Shown here one piece after another: positions 16,060-23,849 of a stretch of DNA of 38,726 bases. A program made the translations under genes and the position numbers. The stretch is from assembly GCA_027063295.1 (NCBI GenBank), contig JAMORZ010000125.1:1-38726 (forward strand), written 5' to 3'. This DNA comes from Sulfurimonas sp. (GTDB lineage Bacteria > Campylobacterota > Campylobacteria > Campylobacterales > Sulfurimonadaceae). The notes beneath the pieces were generated by a model. It was given only the letters and a program-made list of their open reading frames with translations. It was not told the origin of the DNA and searched no databases. Each line of letters opens with the position of its first letter. Within the stretch, counting starts at the first letter, position 1.

Positions 16060-16140
16060 GAAACATTAGAATGCCTCGTGGGTAGCTCCCACATAATGGC
16101 ACTGTAAGGGGTAAGATTTCGGTCTTATCCCTTTTTTTTT
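16060..16140 (+). ncRNA. Putative small RNA of about 80 nt
   Basis: Downstream of the extended -10 the sequence folds into two stem-loops. The first pairs TGCC (16072-16075) with GGCA (16098-16101) around an inner hairpin, GTGGG-TAGCT-CCCAC (16078-16092). The second is a 9-bp terminator stem (16108-16116 with 16123-16131, one G-U pair) followed by nine T residues. No open frame with a ribosome binding site is present. It does not match 4.5S RNA, 6S RNA, tmRNA or RNase P as I know them. It is described from structure only; function unknown. Confidence 0.6.
16108..16140 (+). terminator. Strong rho-independent terminator of the small RNA
   Basis: The stem GGGGTAAGA/TCTTATCCC with a TTTCGG loop is followed by T9. 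A second T8 run flanked by TGCC and GGCA (16140-16155) lies directly behind it. Confidence 0.8.
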
Positions 16141-16306
16141 GCCTTTTTTTTGGCATTTCGTGGGTAGTGTTGGGTGGGAGTGCTATTGCAAAGGGGCATT
16201 TCTAATGTTTAGGATTATAATCCTATTGCTAATCCTTGGTTATTTTACTAAGTTATTTTAGCACATGGAGAGGGTAGCTCCCTCTCTTTGTTACTTCTCG
16301 CCAATT
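16141..16306. other. Non-coding stretch with repeated motifs, a palindrome and a hairpin
   Basis: No gene found. The ten bases TCGTGGGTAG of the small RNA (16076-16085) recur at 16158-16167. A perfect 16-base palindrome TAGGATTATAATCCTA is at 16210-16225. A stem GAGAGGG-TAGCT-CCCTCTC is at 16268-16286, with the same GGGTAGCTCCC core as the small RNA's first hairpin. This hairpin lies about 20 bases past the stop of the convergent DUF481 gene and may end transcripts from either side. Confidence 0.5.
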
Positions 16307-17548
16307 CTAAAACTCAATCCCAATTCCAAATAATAACTGATAATCATCCTTAAGAGGTTCAACCCCATTTGCCTCTATCTCTGGTTTTTCAATATGATCC
16401 CATATCCCTGTGATATCAAAGTCCAACCATGATAAAAGTTCATTTTCAAGTGTTGCTATCATGTGATGTTTATAGAGTCCAGACTTTTTGTCTGTAAAGG
16501 TCAAATTGTATTTAAAAGTGATATCACTTACCTTAGATATCTCATACTCAAACCGTGTACTCATCTCAAGTGCAAAAGAGGTAAGTTCATCCTCTTCTCC
16601 ATCAACAACAGATATATACTCGGTATGAATCATCGCTGGACCACCAGAGATATCCCACTCAATCTTTTTTTTATCAATAATAGTATATCCCAAACCTATA
16701 CCCAAAGAGTATTGATTATCAATATTTTGAAACTTATCTTGATAATATTCTGAAAATATTGGTGTCCAGAAAAAATAGCGAGTGATATATACATCATACT
16801 TTTCATTGAGACGGTGATCGTTTGCAGTTTCAACTCCATTGACATTAGATATACGACCTATATAATCAAACAACAACCTTGTTGTTGCTGTATTGCGTTT
16901 TATATTTGCTTTTACATTATAATCAAACTGCTCTTTGTTTCCTTCTCGTATCTCAACACTAATGGTTACTTTACCACTCCAATTATGTTGCTCTTTTTGT
17001 GATGATTTTGCAAGGGATACTATCTGATCTTTATCAAACTCATATGTATGATCCCCTTGAATGATCTCTATCTTTCCATTTCTATAACGTAAAATACCCG
17101 ATATACTTGCAACACCCTCTATATTTACATCAACGATATGATAACTCTTAATCTGCTTGATATCTTGAAAGTTGAAGGTATAGAGTCCTACCTCATCACT
17201 ATCAAACTCCAACTCCTCATCATACATAGCTTTAATCTCACCCTTAAACCACTCACCAGACTTTGTTTGTATCCAGTCATATTGTTTTGGAGTTGGTGAG
17301 AGATCTTCCCATGGTTGCTGCAGCTTTGCAAGATCGACATGACCACCATCATCAACATCTTGTGCCACATCGCTGATGGAGATTTTTGCTCTTGGTGCTT
17401 TTGTGCGATCATCTTTATTTGCTTTTTGGCGAAGCTGTTCTTCACTTAACCCTGACATATCTTCAATAATAACAGGTTCTTTTGAACTCTCTTGCATCTC
17501 TTGTGCCATCAAACCAACAACACACAACAACCAAAAAAGAAGCTTCAT
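16307..17548 (-). CDS. DUF481-family outer membrane beta-barrel protein
   Basis: 413 residues with a signal peptide (about 1-15, ending at LMAQ). Residues about 85-180 hold a small repeat-like domain that reads DWIQTKSGEWFKGEI and later GILRYRNGKIEII, resembling the SH3-like preamble often seen before DUF481. The C-terminal part (about 190-413) is DUF481: alternating amphipathic strands ending in an aromatic residue (GIGIEF), as in outer-membrane barrels. The function of DUF481 proteins is unknown. The start codon directly abuts the stop of dgt, so it is likely in an operon with dgt and the YjdM gene. Confidence 0.8.
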   Translation of the reverse strand: MKLLFWLLCVVGLMAQEMQESSKEPVIIEDMSGLSEEQLRQKANKDDRTKAPRAKISISDVAQDVDDGGHVDLAKLQQPWEDLSPTPKQYDWIQTKSGEWFKGEIKAMYDEELEFDSDEVGLYTFNFQDIKQIKSYHIVDVNIEGVASISGILRYRNGKIEIIQGDHTYEFDKDQIVSLAKSSQKEQHNWSGKVTISVEIREGNKEQFDYNVKANIKRNTATTRLLFDYIGRISNVNGVETANDHRLNEKYDVYITRYFFWTPIFSEYYQDKFQNIDNQYSLGIGLGYTIIDKKKIEWDISGGPAMIHTEYISVVDGEEDELTSFALEMSTRFEYEISKVSDITFKYNLTFTDKKSGLYKHHMIATLENELLSWLDFDITGIWDHIEKPEIEANGVEPLKDDYQLLFGIGIEF

Positions 17549-18616
17549 CTAAAGCTTTCCATACATCTCATTGTAAAAGTTTAGTGCATATCTATCACTC
17601 ATACTAGCAATATAATCAGCAACAACACGGTGTTTCTTGCGAGTTTGAAGTTGCTCATAGTAAAATGCTGGGAGCATTTTGTCCTCCTCCATCAAACCAT
17701 GGTAAAGCCCTTTGATAGCCTGTTTTCCAGCATACATCTTGCGTACAATATCTTTAGACTGATACATCTTGACAAAAAGAAGTTTTTTGAGTTTTTTTAT
17801 CTTGCTCTCAAGCTCTTTATCAAACCCTATAGGAAACACTTCACCATTTTTTACTCTTGGAGTAGAGTAATCAAGTATAGAGTAAACCAAATGGTTGATC
17901 ATATGGGAGCTAAAACGGTAGCGAAACATCTCGTCTTCTTCTCTTCCTACCCCTTCAGCTTCCACCTTTGCAAGTATCTCACAAGCAAGTTCACTCTCTT
18001 TTAGATCATCAAAACTGATAAGCCCTGAGTTTACACCATCATCTATATCATGACTGATATAAGCTATCTCATCAGCTCTATCGACAACCATAGCTTCATA
18101 CGATGGATGTTTTTCAAGATCAAAAAGCTCATCTATTTTTTTGGGTAAAAACGATTTTTTATAAGGGTAGGAGTGTTTGAGGATACCTTCAAGTGTAGCA
18201 AATGTAAGGTTAAGTCCATCAAAATCTTTGTAACGTTTCTCAAGGCTTGAGACCACACGAAAGCTTTGAAAATTATGCTCAAAACCGTTTGTAAAGCCAT
18301 CTGCTTTTAAGCACTCATCGAGTGTATCGCCACCCACATGACCAAAAGGGGTATGCCCAAGATCGTGTGCCAAAGCGATAGCCTCTGCAAGAGATTCGTT
18401 AAGTCCGAGTTGAGAGGTGATAGAACGGGCAATTTGTGATACCTCTATGGAGTGTGTCAAACGTGTTCTAAAAAAATCACCCTCATGATTTAGAAAAACC
18501 TGTGTTTTATACTCAAGTTTTCTAAAACTTCCTGAGTGGATGATCCTATCACGATCGCGGGCATAAGGGTTACGAAAATCTTTATCTATCTTATGAAATC
18601 TCTCAAATGGCTGCAT
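17549..18616 (-). CDS. dgt: Deoxyguanosinetriphosphate triphosphohydrolase-like protein
   Basis: 355 residues. It is an HD-domain dNTPase that splits dNTPs into deoxynucleoside and triphosphate. Metal ligands are visible in THSIEVSQIAR (His), AHDLGHTPFGH (His-Asp) and the later SHDIDDGV (Asp). The N-terminal GSFRKLEYKTQVF segment is typical of the bacterial Dgt-like group 2 proteins, which are shorter than E. coli Dgt. The gene starts by TAATG overlap with the end of the upstream YjdM gene. The exact nucleotide preference cannot be read. Confidence 0.9.
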   Translation of the reverse strand: MQPFERFHKIDKDFRNPYARDRDRIIHSGSFRKLEYKTQVFLNHEGDFFRTRLTHSIEVSQIARSITSQLGLNESLAEAIALAHDLGHTPFGHVGGDTLDECLKADGFTNGFEHNFQSFRVVSSLEKRYKDFDGLNLTFATLEGILKHSYPYKKSFLPKKIDELFDLEKHPSYEAMVVDRADEIAYISHDIDDGVNSGLISFDDLKESELACEILAKVEAEGVGREEDEMFRYRFSSHMINHLVYSILDYSTPRVKNGEVFPIGFDKELESKIKKLKKLLFVKMYQSKDIVRKMYAGKQAIKGLYHGLMEEDKMLPAFYYEQLQTRKKHRVVADYIASMSDRYALNFYNEMYGKL

Positions 18617-19146
18617 TATGCTTTTTTGATAAACTCTGTTTTAATAAAGATCTTTGTACCATTTACACGACCCTCAACATGAGTCGGATCATTTGGTGCA
18701 AGAGCGATGCGTGTTACAGTTGTACCACGTTTAGCAGTAAAACCTGCACCTTTTACCTCGAGATCTTTAAGTATTACGATACTGTCACCCGCTTGAAGCT
18801 CTACACCGTTTGCATCTTTATACACAAGTTTGTTTGCTTCTGCGTTTATCGCTTGCTCTGCGAGTTTAAGCTCATCTTCTTCAAGATACATCATATCAAG
18901 CATATCTTGGCGACCAAGTTTGTTCCACAAAATGTAGCTAAGTACTTTTACAGCACCCACTTCACTCCACATAGCATCATTTAAACAATTAAAGTGTGTC
19001 TCATCAAGATCTCCACTCTCTATTTGTGTTTTACAATTAGCACAAACATAAACGCTTTGCTCTTCACTTCCATCACTTACAGGGAGCTCCAAAACACTTA
19101 TATCTTCGCTAGATCCACACAGTTCACATACTTCACTTCTTGCCAT
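18616..19146 (-). CDS. yjdM: YjdM/PhnA-family zinc-ribbon protein
   Basis: 176 residues. The N-terminus has a zinc ribbon (CELCGS at 7-12 and CANCK at about 32-36). The C-terminal domain has the conserved GDSIVILKDLEVKGAGFTAK, then RGTTV and GTKIFIKTEFIKK. The E. coli homologue YjdM was named PhnA from its map position, but it is not needed for phosphonate use and its function is unknown. The length exceeds E. coli YjdM (about 110) because of an inserted helical section (about 45-100). A TATAAT box lies 26 bases upstream and an AAAGGAAAAG RBS precedes the ATG. Confidence 0.85.
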   Translation of the reverse strand: MARSEVCELCGSSEDISVLELPVSDGSEEQSVYVCANCKTQIESGDLDETHFNCLNDAMWSEVGAVKVLSYILWNKLGRQDMLDMMYLEEDELKLAEQAINAEANKLVYKDANGVELQAGDSIVILKDLEVKGAGFTAKRGTTVTRIALAPNDPTHVEGRVNGTKIFIKTEFIKKA

Positions 19147-19171
19147 ATCTTTTCCTTTTATATTTTTTGCA

Positions 19172-19177
19172 ATTATA
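19172..19177 (-). promoter_or_regulatory. Putative -10 box of the yjdM-dgt-DUF481 run
   Basis: TATAAT on the minus strand, just after the stop codon side of the diguanylate cyclase gene and 26 bases before the yjdM start codon. Confidence 0.5.
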
Positions 19178-19178
19178 T

Positions 19179-20282
19179 CTAATCTTGCTTATAAGTTACT
19201 ACTTTATTGCGACCACTCTCTTTAGCCTTATAAAGAGCCTTATCAGCATTTTCTACGAGTACTTCTACAGAAGGGATCTGTTGTGTGCACTCAGCCAAAC
19301 CTATACTACAGGTGATCTTTTCAACATTATCAAACTCAAACTTTTCAACCATCTCACGTAGTTGTTCGCACTTATGTGCAGCATTGTGAAGATGTGTATG
19401 GGTAAAGACAATAACAAACTCCTCTCCACCCCATCGACCAAAGATATCTGTTTCTCTAAGAAGCTTTGTAAAAATCTGTGAAAAATTTACTAAAACCTCA
19501 TCACCAATATTATGGCCATATTTATCGTTGATATGTTTGAAAAAATCGATATCTACAATAGCAACACAAAAAGGGATGTTATAGCGTTTTGATGTTTGTA
19601 ACTCACTCACTAAAAGTTCATGAACACGGCGTCTATTGAAAACATTTGTAAGATAATCTTTTTGGGCATTATCTTTAAGCTGTTCCATATAAAGCTTGTT
19701 TGCCTTTTCTTTCTCTTCTAGAAAAATATTTGTGCGATATATCGCTAACTCTGTTATGTACACCATATATACAAGTACAAGTGATGAGAGAACAAAACGG
19801 ATATAACTATGAAAGTTCCATAACCCATCATCCCACACTCCAATCCCAAAATATGCTATGCTAAATGCAATAGCATAAAAAACCAATGAGATAATAAGCC
19901 CTTTTTTATGCCCATTGAGCGGGATGATAAATAGAGGTAAAAAGATAAGCCAAACAAGGCCATTATCGTTGTTTTGATTTAAATAGAGATATGCAAGAAA
20001 AAAGAAAAAAAGATTAAGACTACTAATTTTGATAGCAAGTTGAAGTGTTTTTTTGTGTTGAAGCTGAAACAGAGAATAGATAGAAACAATAGATGCAAAA
20101 GCATCAATAAGAGCTAAATTATATTTATGATAAACAAAAAAGTTCAATGCTCCAAAAGCAATAAGAATAAAAGCAGCAATAGAGAGAAAAACTCTGACAA
20201 TTATCTCTTTACGAAGTTCAAAATAGTTTTCTCTTTGAATATTGGCAGTAAAAAAATCGTATAATTTTTGACGTATCTGCAT
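19179..20282 (-). CDS. Membrane-bound diguanylate cyclase (GGDEF)
   Basis: 367 residues. About six transmembrane helices (roughly 28-190) form a sensory membrane module, followed by a short coiled coil and a GGDEF domain (about 205-367). The active-site motif is GGEEF at 285-289, and the inhibitory I-site RxxD is intact as RETD at 276-279. VDIDFFKHINDKYGHNIGDE carries the metal and guanine-binding residues. It should therefore make c-di-GMP with product inhibition. The membrane part is not a MASE domain I can name with confidence. It lies 18 bases after the small lipoprotein gene on the same strand. Confidence 0.92.
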   Translation of the reverse strand: MQIRQKLYDFFTANIQRENYFELRKEIIVRVFLSIAAFILIAFGALNFFVYHKYNLALIDAFASIVSIYSLFQLQHKKTLQLAIKISSLNLFFFFLAYLYLNQNNDNGLVWLIFLPLFIIPLNGHKKGLIISLVFYAIAFSIAYFGIGVWDDGLWNFHSYIRFVLSSLVLVYMVYITELAIYRTNIFLEEKEKANKLYMEQLKDNAQKDYLTNVFNRRRVHELLVSELQTSKRYNIPFCVAIVDIDFFKHINDKYGHNIGDEVLVNFSQIFTKLLRETDIFGRWGGEEFVIVFTHTHLHNAAHKCEQLREMVEKFEFDNVEKITCSIGLAECTQQIPSVEVLVENADKALYKAKESGRNKVVTYKQD

Positions 20283-20300
20283 ATTTAAGAGCCAAAAGGC

Positions 20301-20522
20301 CTACTCTTCTTTATCAAACTTAATATCTTTATCATCTACTTTTTTCTCTTCAGCGACTTTGTTAAAAGCTTTATCTGCTTCCTCTTCGTTGTAGTTACGA
20401 CACTCATGAGGCATCATACCATTAGGTTCAGATGCTACCTGATCACACATTGTACCATTGATAGTGATACCACTACACCCTGCAAAAAACAATCCAAATG
20501 CCAAAAAAATAAGTTTGTACAT
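20301..20522 (-). CDS. Small putative lipoprotein
   Basis: 73 residues. A type II signal sequence ends in the lipobox FAGC with the acylated cysteine at 16. The mature part (about 58 residues) has two more cysteines (TMCDQVAS and HECRNYNEEE) and a very acidic, lysine-rich tail. No family recognised. It starts five bases after the thyX stop and is followed by the diguanylate cyclase gene, so all three may share a transcript. Confidence 0.65.
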   Translation of the reverse strand: MYKLIFLAFGLFFAGCSGITINGTMCDQVASEPNGMMPHECRNYNEEEADKAFNKVAEEKKVDDKDIKFDKEE

Positions 20523-20527
20523 ATATT

Positions 20528-21361
20528 TTACTTCTCTCTTATAATTAAATCTAGGTATTTTTTAGGAGTTACCTTCATCATCTCTTGTGCTAACCAACGT
20601 ATCTGAAAAAATGCAGCTCCACTGTTACGAAGAGTAAAATAATTTTTTAAACTTCTAAGATTGAATGTCACAACCATATCAACTTTTACATTATCGGTGA
20701 TAATATGCTTAAAAGCATCCCCAACATTGCGTTTTTTCTTACCAGCTTCAAGTGCTTCGTAAAGTTTTTGAGGTTCTTTGGCGAACTCCTTAAGGTGTTT
20801 TAGTGAGCTTTTTGCAACTGCTAAAGAGTAAAAATCTTCCACTTGAGACTTTTGAAACATCAACTTATCATACATCGCACTAATCTCAAGGCGATTGTAA
20901 CTCTCATCAGCTGTTACAAACATATCAAACGCAAGCACTTTTTGGATAAAAAACTCTTTGTCCCCTCCATGTTGCGATGCTACAAATGCATTGATGAGTG
21001 AACTCATCGTATAACGAGTACTTCGCACACTAATCGCCTGAATACGGTGTCTTGCATGCTCTTGAAGCACTCCACGACTCGTACCACGAATGAGATAGCT
21101 TAAATTTGCATGCTCTAAAATAGAATGGTGAAAATAAGTCCATGACAGATCATCGAGCAGCTCTGAGTCATCTATAGCATTTAACTCTTTACACATCTCT
21201 TGGTTTGGGAGTGTTGATTCTATCTGTTGAATCACTTCATTTTCAGAGTTACTAAAAGAGTCATAACAGGTTCTAGCTGCCGCTTCAGCAACACCAATCC
21301 CAGTATCTTGCAACATTACAACTTCTGGTTTTGTGTATTTGATCCCGTAAACCTCTTCCAT
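20528..21361 (-). CDS. thyX: Flavin-dependent thymidylate synthase
   Basis: 277 residues. ThyX converts dUMP to dTMP using methylene-tetrahydrofolate, FAD and NADPH. The signature RHR-x7-S is present: RHR at 104-106 and Ser114, reading RHRIQAISVRSTRYT. SILEHANLSYLI upstream and FNLRSLKNYFTLRNSGAAFF downstream are further conserved segments. Campylobacterota typically use ThyX and lack ThyA. The start ATG follows AAGGGAG. Confidence 0.95.
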   Translation of the reverse strand: MEEVYGIKYTKPEVVMLQDTGIGVAEAAARTCYDSFSNSENEVIQQIESTLPNQEMCKELNAIDDSELLDDLSWTYFHHSILEHANLSYLIRGTSRGVLQEHARHRIQAISVRSTRYTMSSLINAFVASQHGGDKEFFIQKVLAFDMFVTADESYNRLEISAMYDKLMFQKSQVEDFYSLAVAKSSLKHLKEFAKEPQKLYEALEAGKKKRNVGDAFKHIITDNVKVDMVVTFNLRSLKNYFTLRNSGAAFFQIRWLAQEMMKVTPKKYLDLIIREK

Positions 21362-21401
21362 AACTACTACTCCCTTTTTTACTTAATATATTTTAACATA
21401 A

Positions 21402-22472
21402 TTAACGAGAAAGACTAAAGCCTATCCCAAATTTATGCAATTTATGATCATAATCTATCAAACTCTCACCATATCCACTAAATGCTTTTGCATAAAAAAA
21501 GAGAGTTTTTGAACCAAATACAGGGTATGTATAACTCGCTTCCAATGCTCTGTACTTACTAAAAGTGTGTCGTGATGAAAGTTTTAAGATATGCTCTTTA
21601 TAGGGGACAATCAATTGCACTTTTGTATAGCCCATATAATCCATAAGATCTTTATTGTACTCAAGACTCAGTACATCTTTAAAAACATCAAACTCCACAA
21701 ACGCAAAGCCAAACTGAAAAAATGCACTTAGATTAACATAGTTCCATGAGCGCTCCTCTTCACCACCCCGTCCATTTGACTGGTGTGCAAAGTTAAAACG
21801 CAACCCTTTTAGATAGTTATATGAAAAAGGGAGTGTGATAAAAAACTCAGGATTATAGTTTGTCTCTCTAAAATATGCAGAGTCTGCATAGAGTTGCCAA
21901 AAAGATTTTTGTGAATATGCCAAAGTGTATGTCTCATCAAACCCAAAAACATCTGCAGCAAAATCATACTTCAAACTTACTTGAAACTCTACTTCAACAT
22001 CTTTTGCTTTGTGTTTATTTGTATCTGCATAATGGCTACCACCTCTGTAACTAAACGGTAAAAAATAATTTGCATGATGAGCTTCTATGCTGTAAAGAGA
22101 CTGTGTGTATTGTTTGAGTGTTTCACGGGTAATCTGATCTGTTGGTTTATCAAGACTGTTATAGATCTTCATCTTTACTTTTTTAATATCTCTGTTTGGA
22201 TCTTCCTCTTTAATCTTCCAGTAATACCCACGAGATGAAAGCTTATAGTAGTGTTGTGACTTCTCTACATCAACTTCGCAACCCTCTCCATGCTCATACA
22301 TATACCCCAAGATATAAGCAGCATCATAATCGTTTTCCTCTTTAACAAGCTTTTCAAAAAGCACTAAAGCTTTTGCAAACTCCCCCTCTTTGTAGAGATT
22401 GTATGCTTTTTCAAATGCAGCTCCATATACAAAAACAGCAAAGAAAAAAGAGAGTAAAAAAGCTCTTAACAT
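21402..22472 (-). CDS. pldA: Outer membrane phospholipase A with N-terminal Sel1-like repeats
   Basis: 356 residues with a signal peptide (about 1-18). Residues about 19-80 form TPR/Sel1-like repeats (AYNLYKEGEFAKALVLFEKL, then AAYILGYMYEHGEG). The rest is the PldA 12-strand barrel. The catalytic triad is in place: His230 and Ser232 in HQSNGR and Asn244 in RSWN, with the same spacing as His142, Ser144 and Asn156 in E. coli. YSQKSFWQ, FRETNYNPE and GYGESLIDY are further family motifs. It should hydrolyse outer-membrane phospholipids, calcium-dependent and active as a dimer. The repeat domain would lie in the periplasm and is absent from E. coli PldA. The start overlaps the end of pcm by seven bases. 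Confidence 0.9.
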   Translation of the reverse strand: MLRAFLLSFFFAVFVYGAAFEKAYNLYKEGEFAKALVLFEKLVKEENDYDAAYILGYMYEHGEGCEVDVEKSQHYYKLSSRGYYWKIKEEDPNRDIKKVKMKIYNSLDKPTDQITRETLKQYTQSLYSIEAHHANYFLPFSYRGGSHYADTNKHKAKDVEVEFQVSLKYDFAADVFGFDETYTLAYSQKSFWQLYADSAYFRETNYNPEFFITLPFSYNYLKGLRFNFAHQSNGRGGEEERSWNYVNLSAFFQFGFAFVEFDVFKDVLSLEYNKDLMDYMGYTKVQLIVPYKEHILKLSSRHTFSKYRALEASYTYPVFGSKTLFFYAKAFSGYGESLIDYDHKLHKFGIGFSLSR

Positions 22473-23107
22473 TTTTGTACACCATCTATGATAGGGACAA
22501 AATCACAATCTTCAAGCTCCTCCTCTTCAATACGACCATTTGATTTCATAAAACGTGTAATCACCTGTTTGCCATCTTTGTAGATAGGTGCGATCAAGAT
22601 CCCATCTTCAGCTAACTGCTCAAAGATTTTTTGTGGGATCTCTTTTGCAGTAGCAGAAAAAAGGATTCTATCATAAGGAGCATAAGCTGCCCAACCATTT
22701 TGTCCATCATCTGTTCTTGTGTGAACATTGTTGATGTTGAGTTCTCTAAATCTTTTTTTTGCTTCTAAGATAAGTGATTCTATACGTTCTATCGTAAAGA
22801 CACCACGAAAAAGATGAGAAAGCACTGCTGCTTGATACCCACTTCCACACCCTATCTCTAAAACTCTGTCTGCTCCACGTGGAAAAAGGTACTGTGTCAT
22901 TTTTGCAACAGTCAATGGTGAGCTGATATACTGTGCACCACCTATTGGCAAAGCATCTAGCTTGTAAGCATTGTTTCTAAATCCTAAAGGGACAAAAGCT
23001 TCTCTGTCTGTTTTTGCAATCGCCTCTTTCACCTCTAAAGAGAGGGGAAAGTGTTTTTCTATCTCATCTGCCATTCTTGCTGTTTTTGTTGCTTTTATCT
23101 TATCCAA
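22466..23107 (-). CDS. pcm: Protein-L-isoaspartate O-methyltransferase
   Basis: 213 residues from a TTG start at 23107. It repairs isoaspartyl residues in damaged proteins using SAM. The conserved ISSPLTVAKMTQYL stretch, the SAM-binding VLEIGCGSGYQAAVLS, and TRTDDGQNGW are typical. The first ATG would start at residue 12 (position 23074) but has no ribosome binding site; the TTG lies just after the stop of the preceding gene, with a GGGG stretch about ten bases before it. The start is therefore uncertain, the identity is not. Confidence 0.9.
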   Translation of the reverse strand: MDKIKATKTARMADEIEKHFPLSLEVKEAIAKTDREAFVPLGFRNNAYKLDALPIGGAQYISSPLTVAKMTQYLFPRGADRVLEIGCGSGYQAAVLSHLFRGVFTIERIESLILEAKKRFRELNINNVHTRTDDGQNGWAAYAPYDRILFSATAKEIPQKIFEQLAEDGILIAPIYKDGKQVITRFMKSNGRIEEEELEDCDFVPIIDGVQKC

Positions 23108-23108
23108 A

Positions 23109-23849
23109 CTATTTTATCCCCACATCCATATATCTTCTCATTTTTTCTATCTCTTTTGTACTGTATGGCACACAAAGTGCCTCTGCTTTTTCGTTGCGAC
23201 TCTCTTCACCCATCGGGGTGATGATACCACTAAGAGCTGTACACTCATCATTTTGTGCATCACTTGCCACTACATAACACTGGTTGATGATGGCAAGTGT
23301 TTGGGTAATGGCACGAAAGTTCTCAGAACGGATCTTCCCCCACCAAGCACACACTGCTATCACATCGGCACCCTCACTCATCTGCCACAGCTCTTTAAAA
23401 CGCAACTCAAAACAGATAAATACAGCGATTTTAATCCCATCTACTGTGATGATTTTAAACTCATCATCACTCCCCTCTAGCATATACTTATGCTCATCAC
23501 CAAAACGAAACAGTCTCGCTTTTGCACGCTCATACACCACTTCGCCATTATGAAACACCTTGGCTACATTATAAACACCATCGCTGCGTTTCTCTACCAT
23601 AGTTAAGATAATGATCTTCTCAAAAGAGTGTTGTTTTATTACCTCAACTGCTTTGGTGCTAAATGCAACCATAGCATCAAAGTGTTCATAATCATACCCA
23701 CTCAAACACACCTCAGGAGCGACAATTAGTGAGTGCTTTGGTTGTTGTTCTATCAGTTCTATAAGTGTTGTGAGATTTGTCTCATAATCACTCTGCACTT
23801 CAAAAAGTAAAGAGCACAGAGTATATGGAGTGTTTTTAGAAGTCATCAT
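23109..23849 (-). CDS. Nitrilase-superfamily carbon-nitrogen hydrolase
   Basis: 246 residues from the ATG at 23849, which overlaps the end of nrdB; a TTG one codon earlier is also possible. The Glu-Lys-Cys triad is visible: Glu in VAPEVCLSGY, Lys in YERAKARLF and Cys in VFICFELRF. The family hydrolyses amides and nitriles. The rather short protein and the CFELR elbow suggest an omega-amidase or repair-type amidase, but the substrate is unknown. It sits between nrdB and pcm on one strand with almost no gaps. Confidence 0.85.
   Translation of the reverse strand: MMTSKNTPYTLCSLLFEVQSDYETNLTTLIELIEQQPKHSLIVAPEVCLSGYDYEHFDAMVAFSTKAVEVIKQHSFEKIIILTMVEKRSDGVYNVAKVFHNGEVVYERAKARLFRFGDEHKYMLEGSDDEFKIITVDGIKIAVFICFELRFKELWQMSEGADVIAVCAWWGKIRSENFRAITQTLAIINQCYVVASDAQNDECTALSGIITPMGEESRNEKAEALCVPYSTKEIEKMRRYMDVGIK

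Noticed and set aside
17630..18004. Plus-strand open frame of 124 codons opposite dgt
   Set aside because: Antisense shadow of the dNTPase; no ribosome binding site and no family pattern.
22971..23480. Plus-strand open frame of 169 codons opposite pcm and the nitrilase gene
   Set aside because: Both genes underneath carry complete active-site motifs; this frame has a random, cysteine- and histidine-rich composition.
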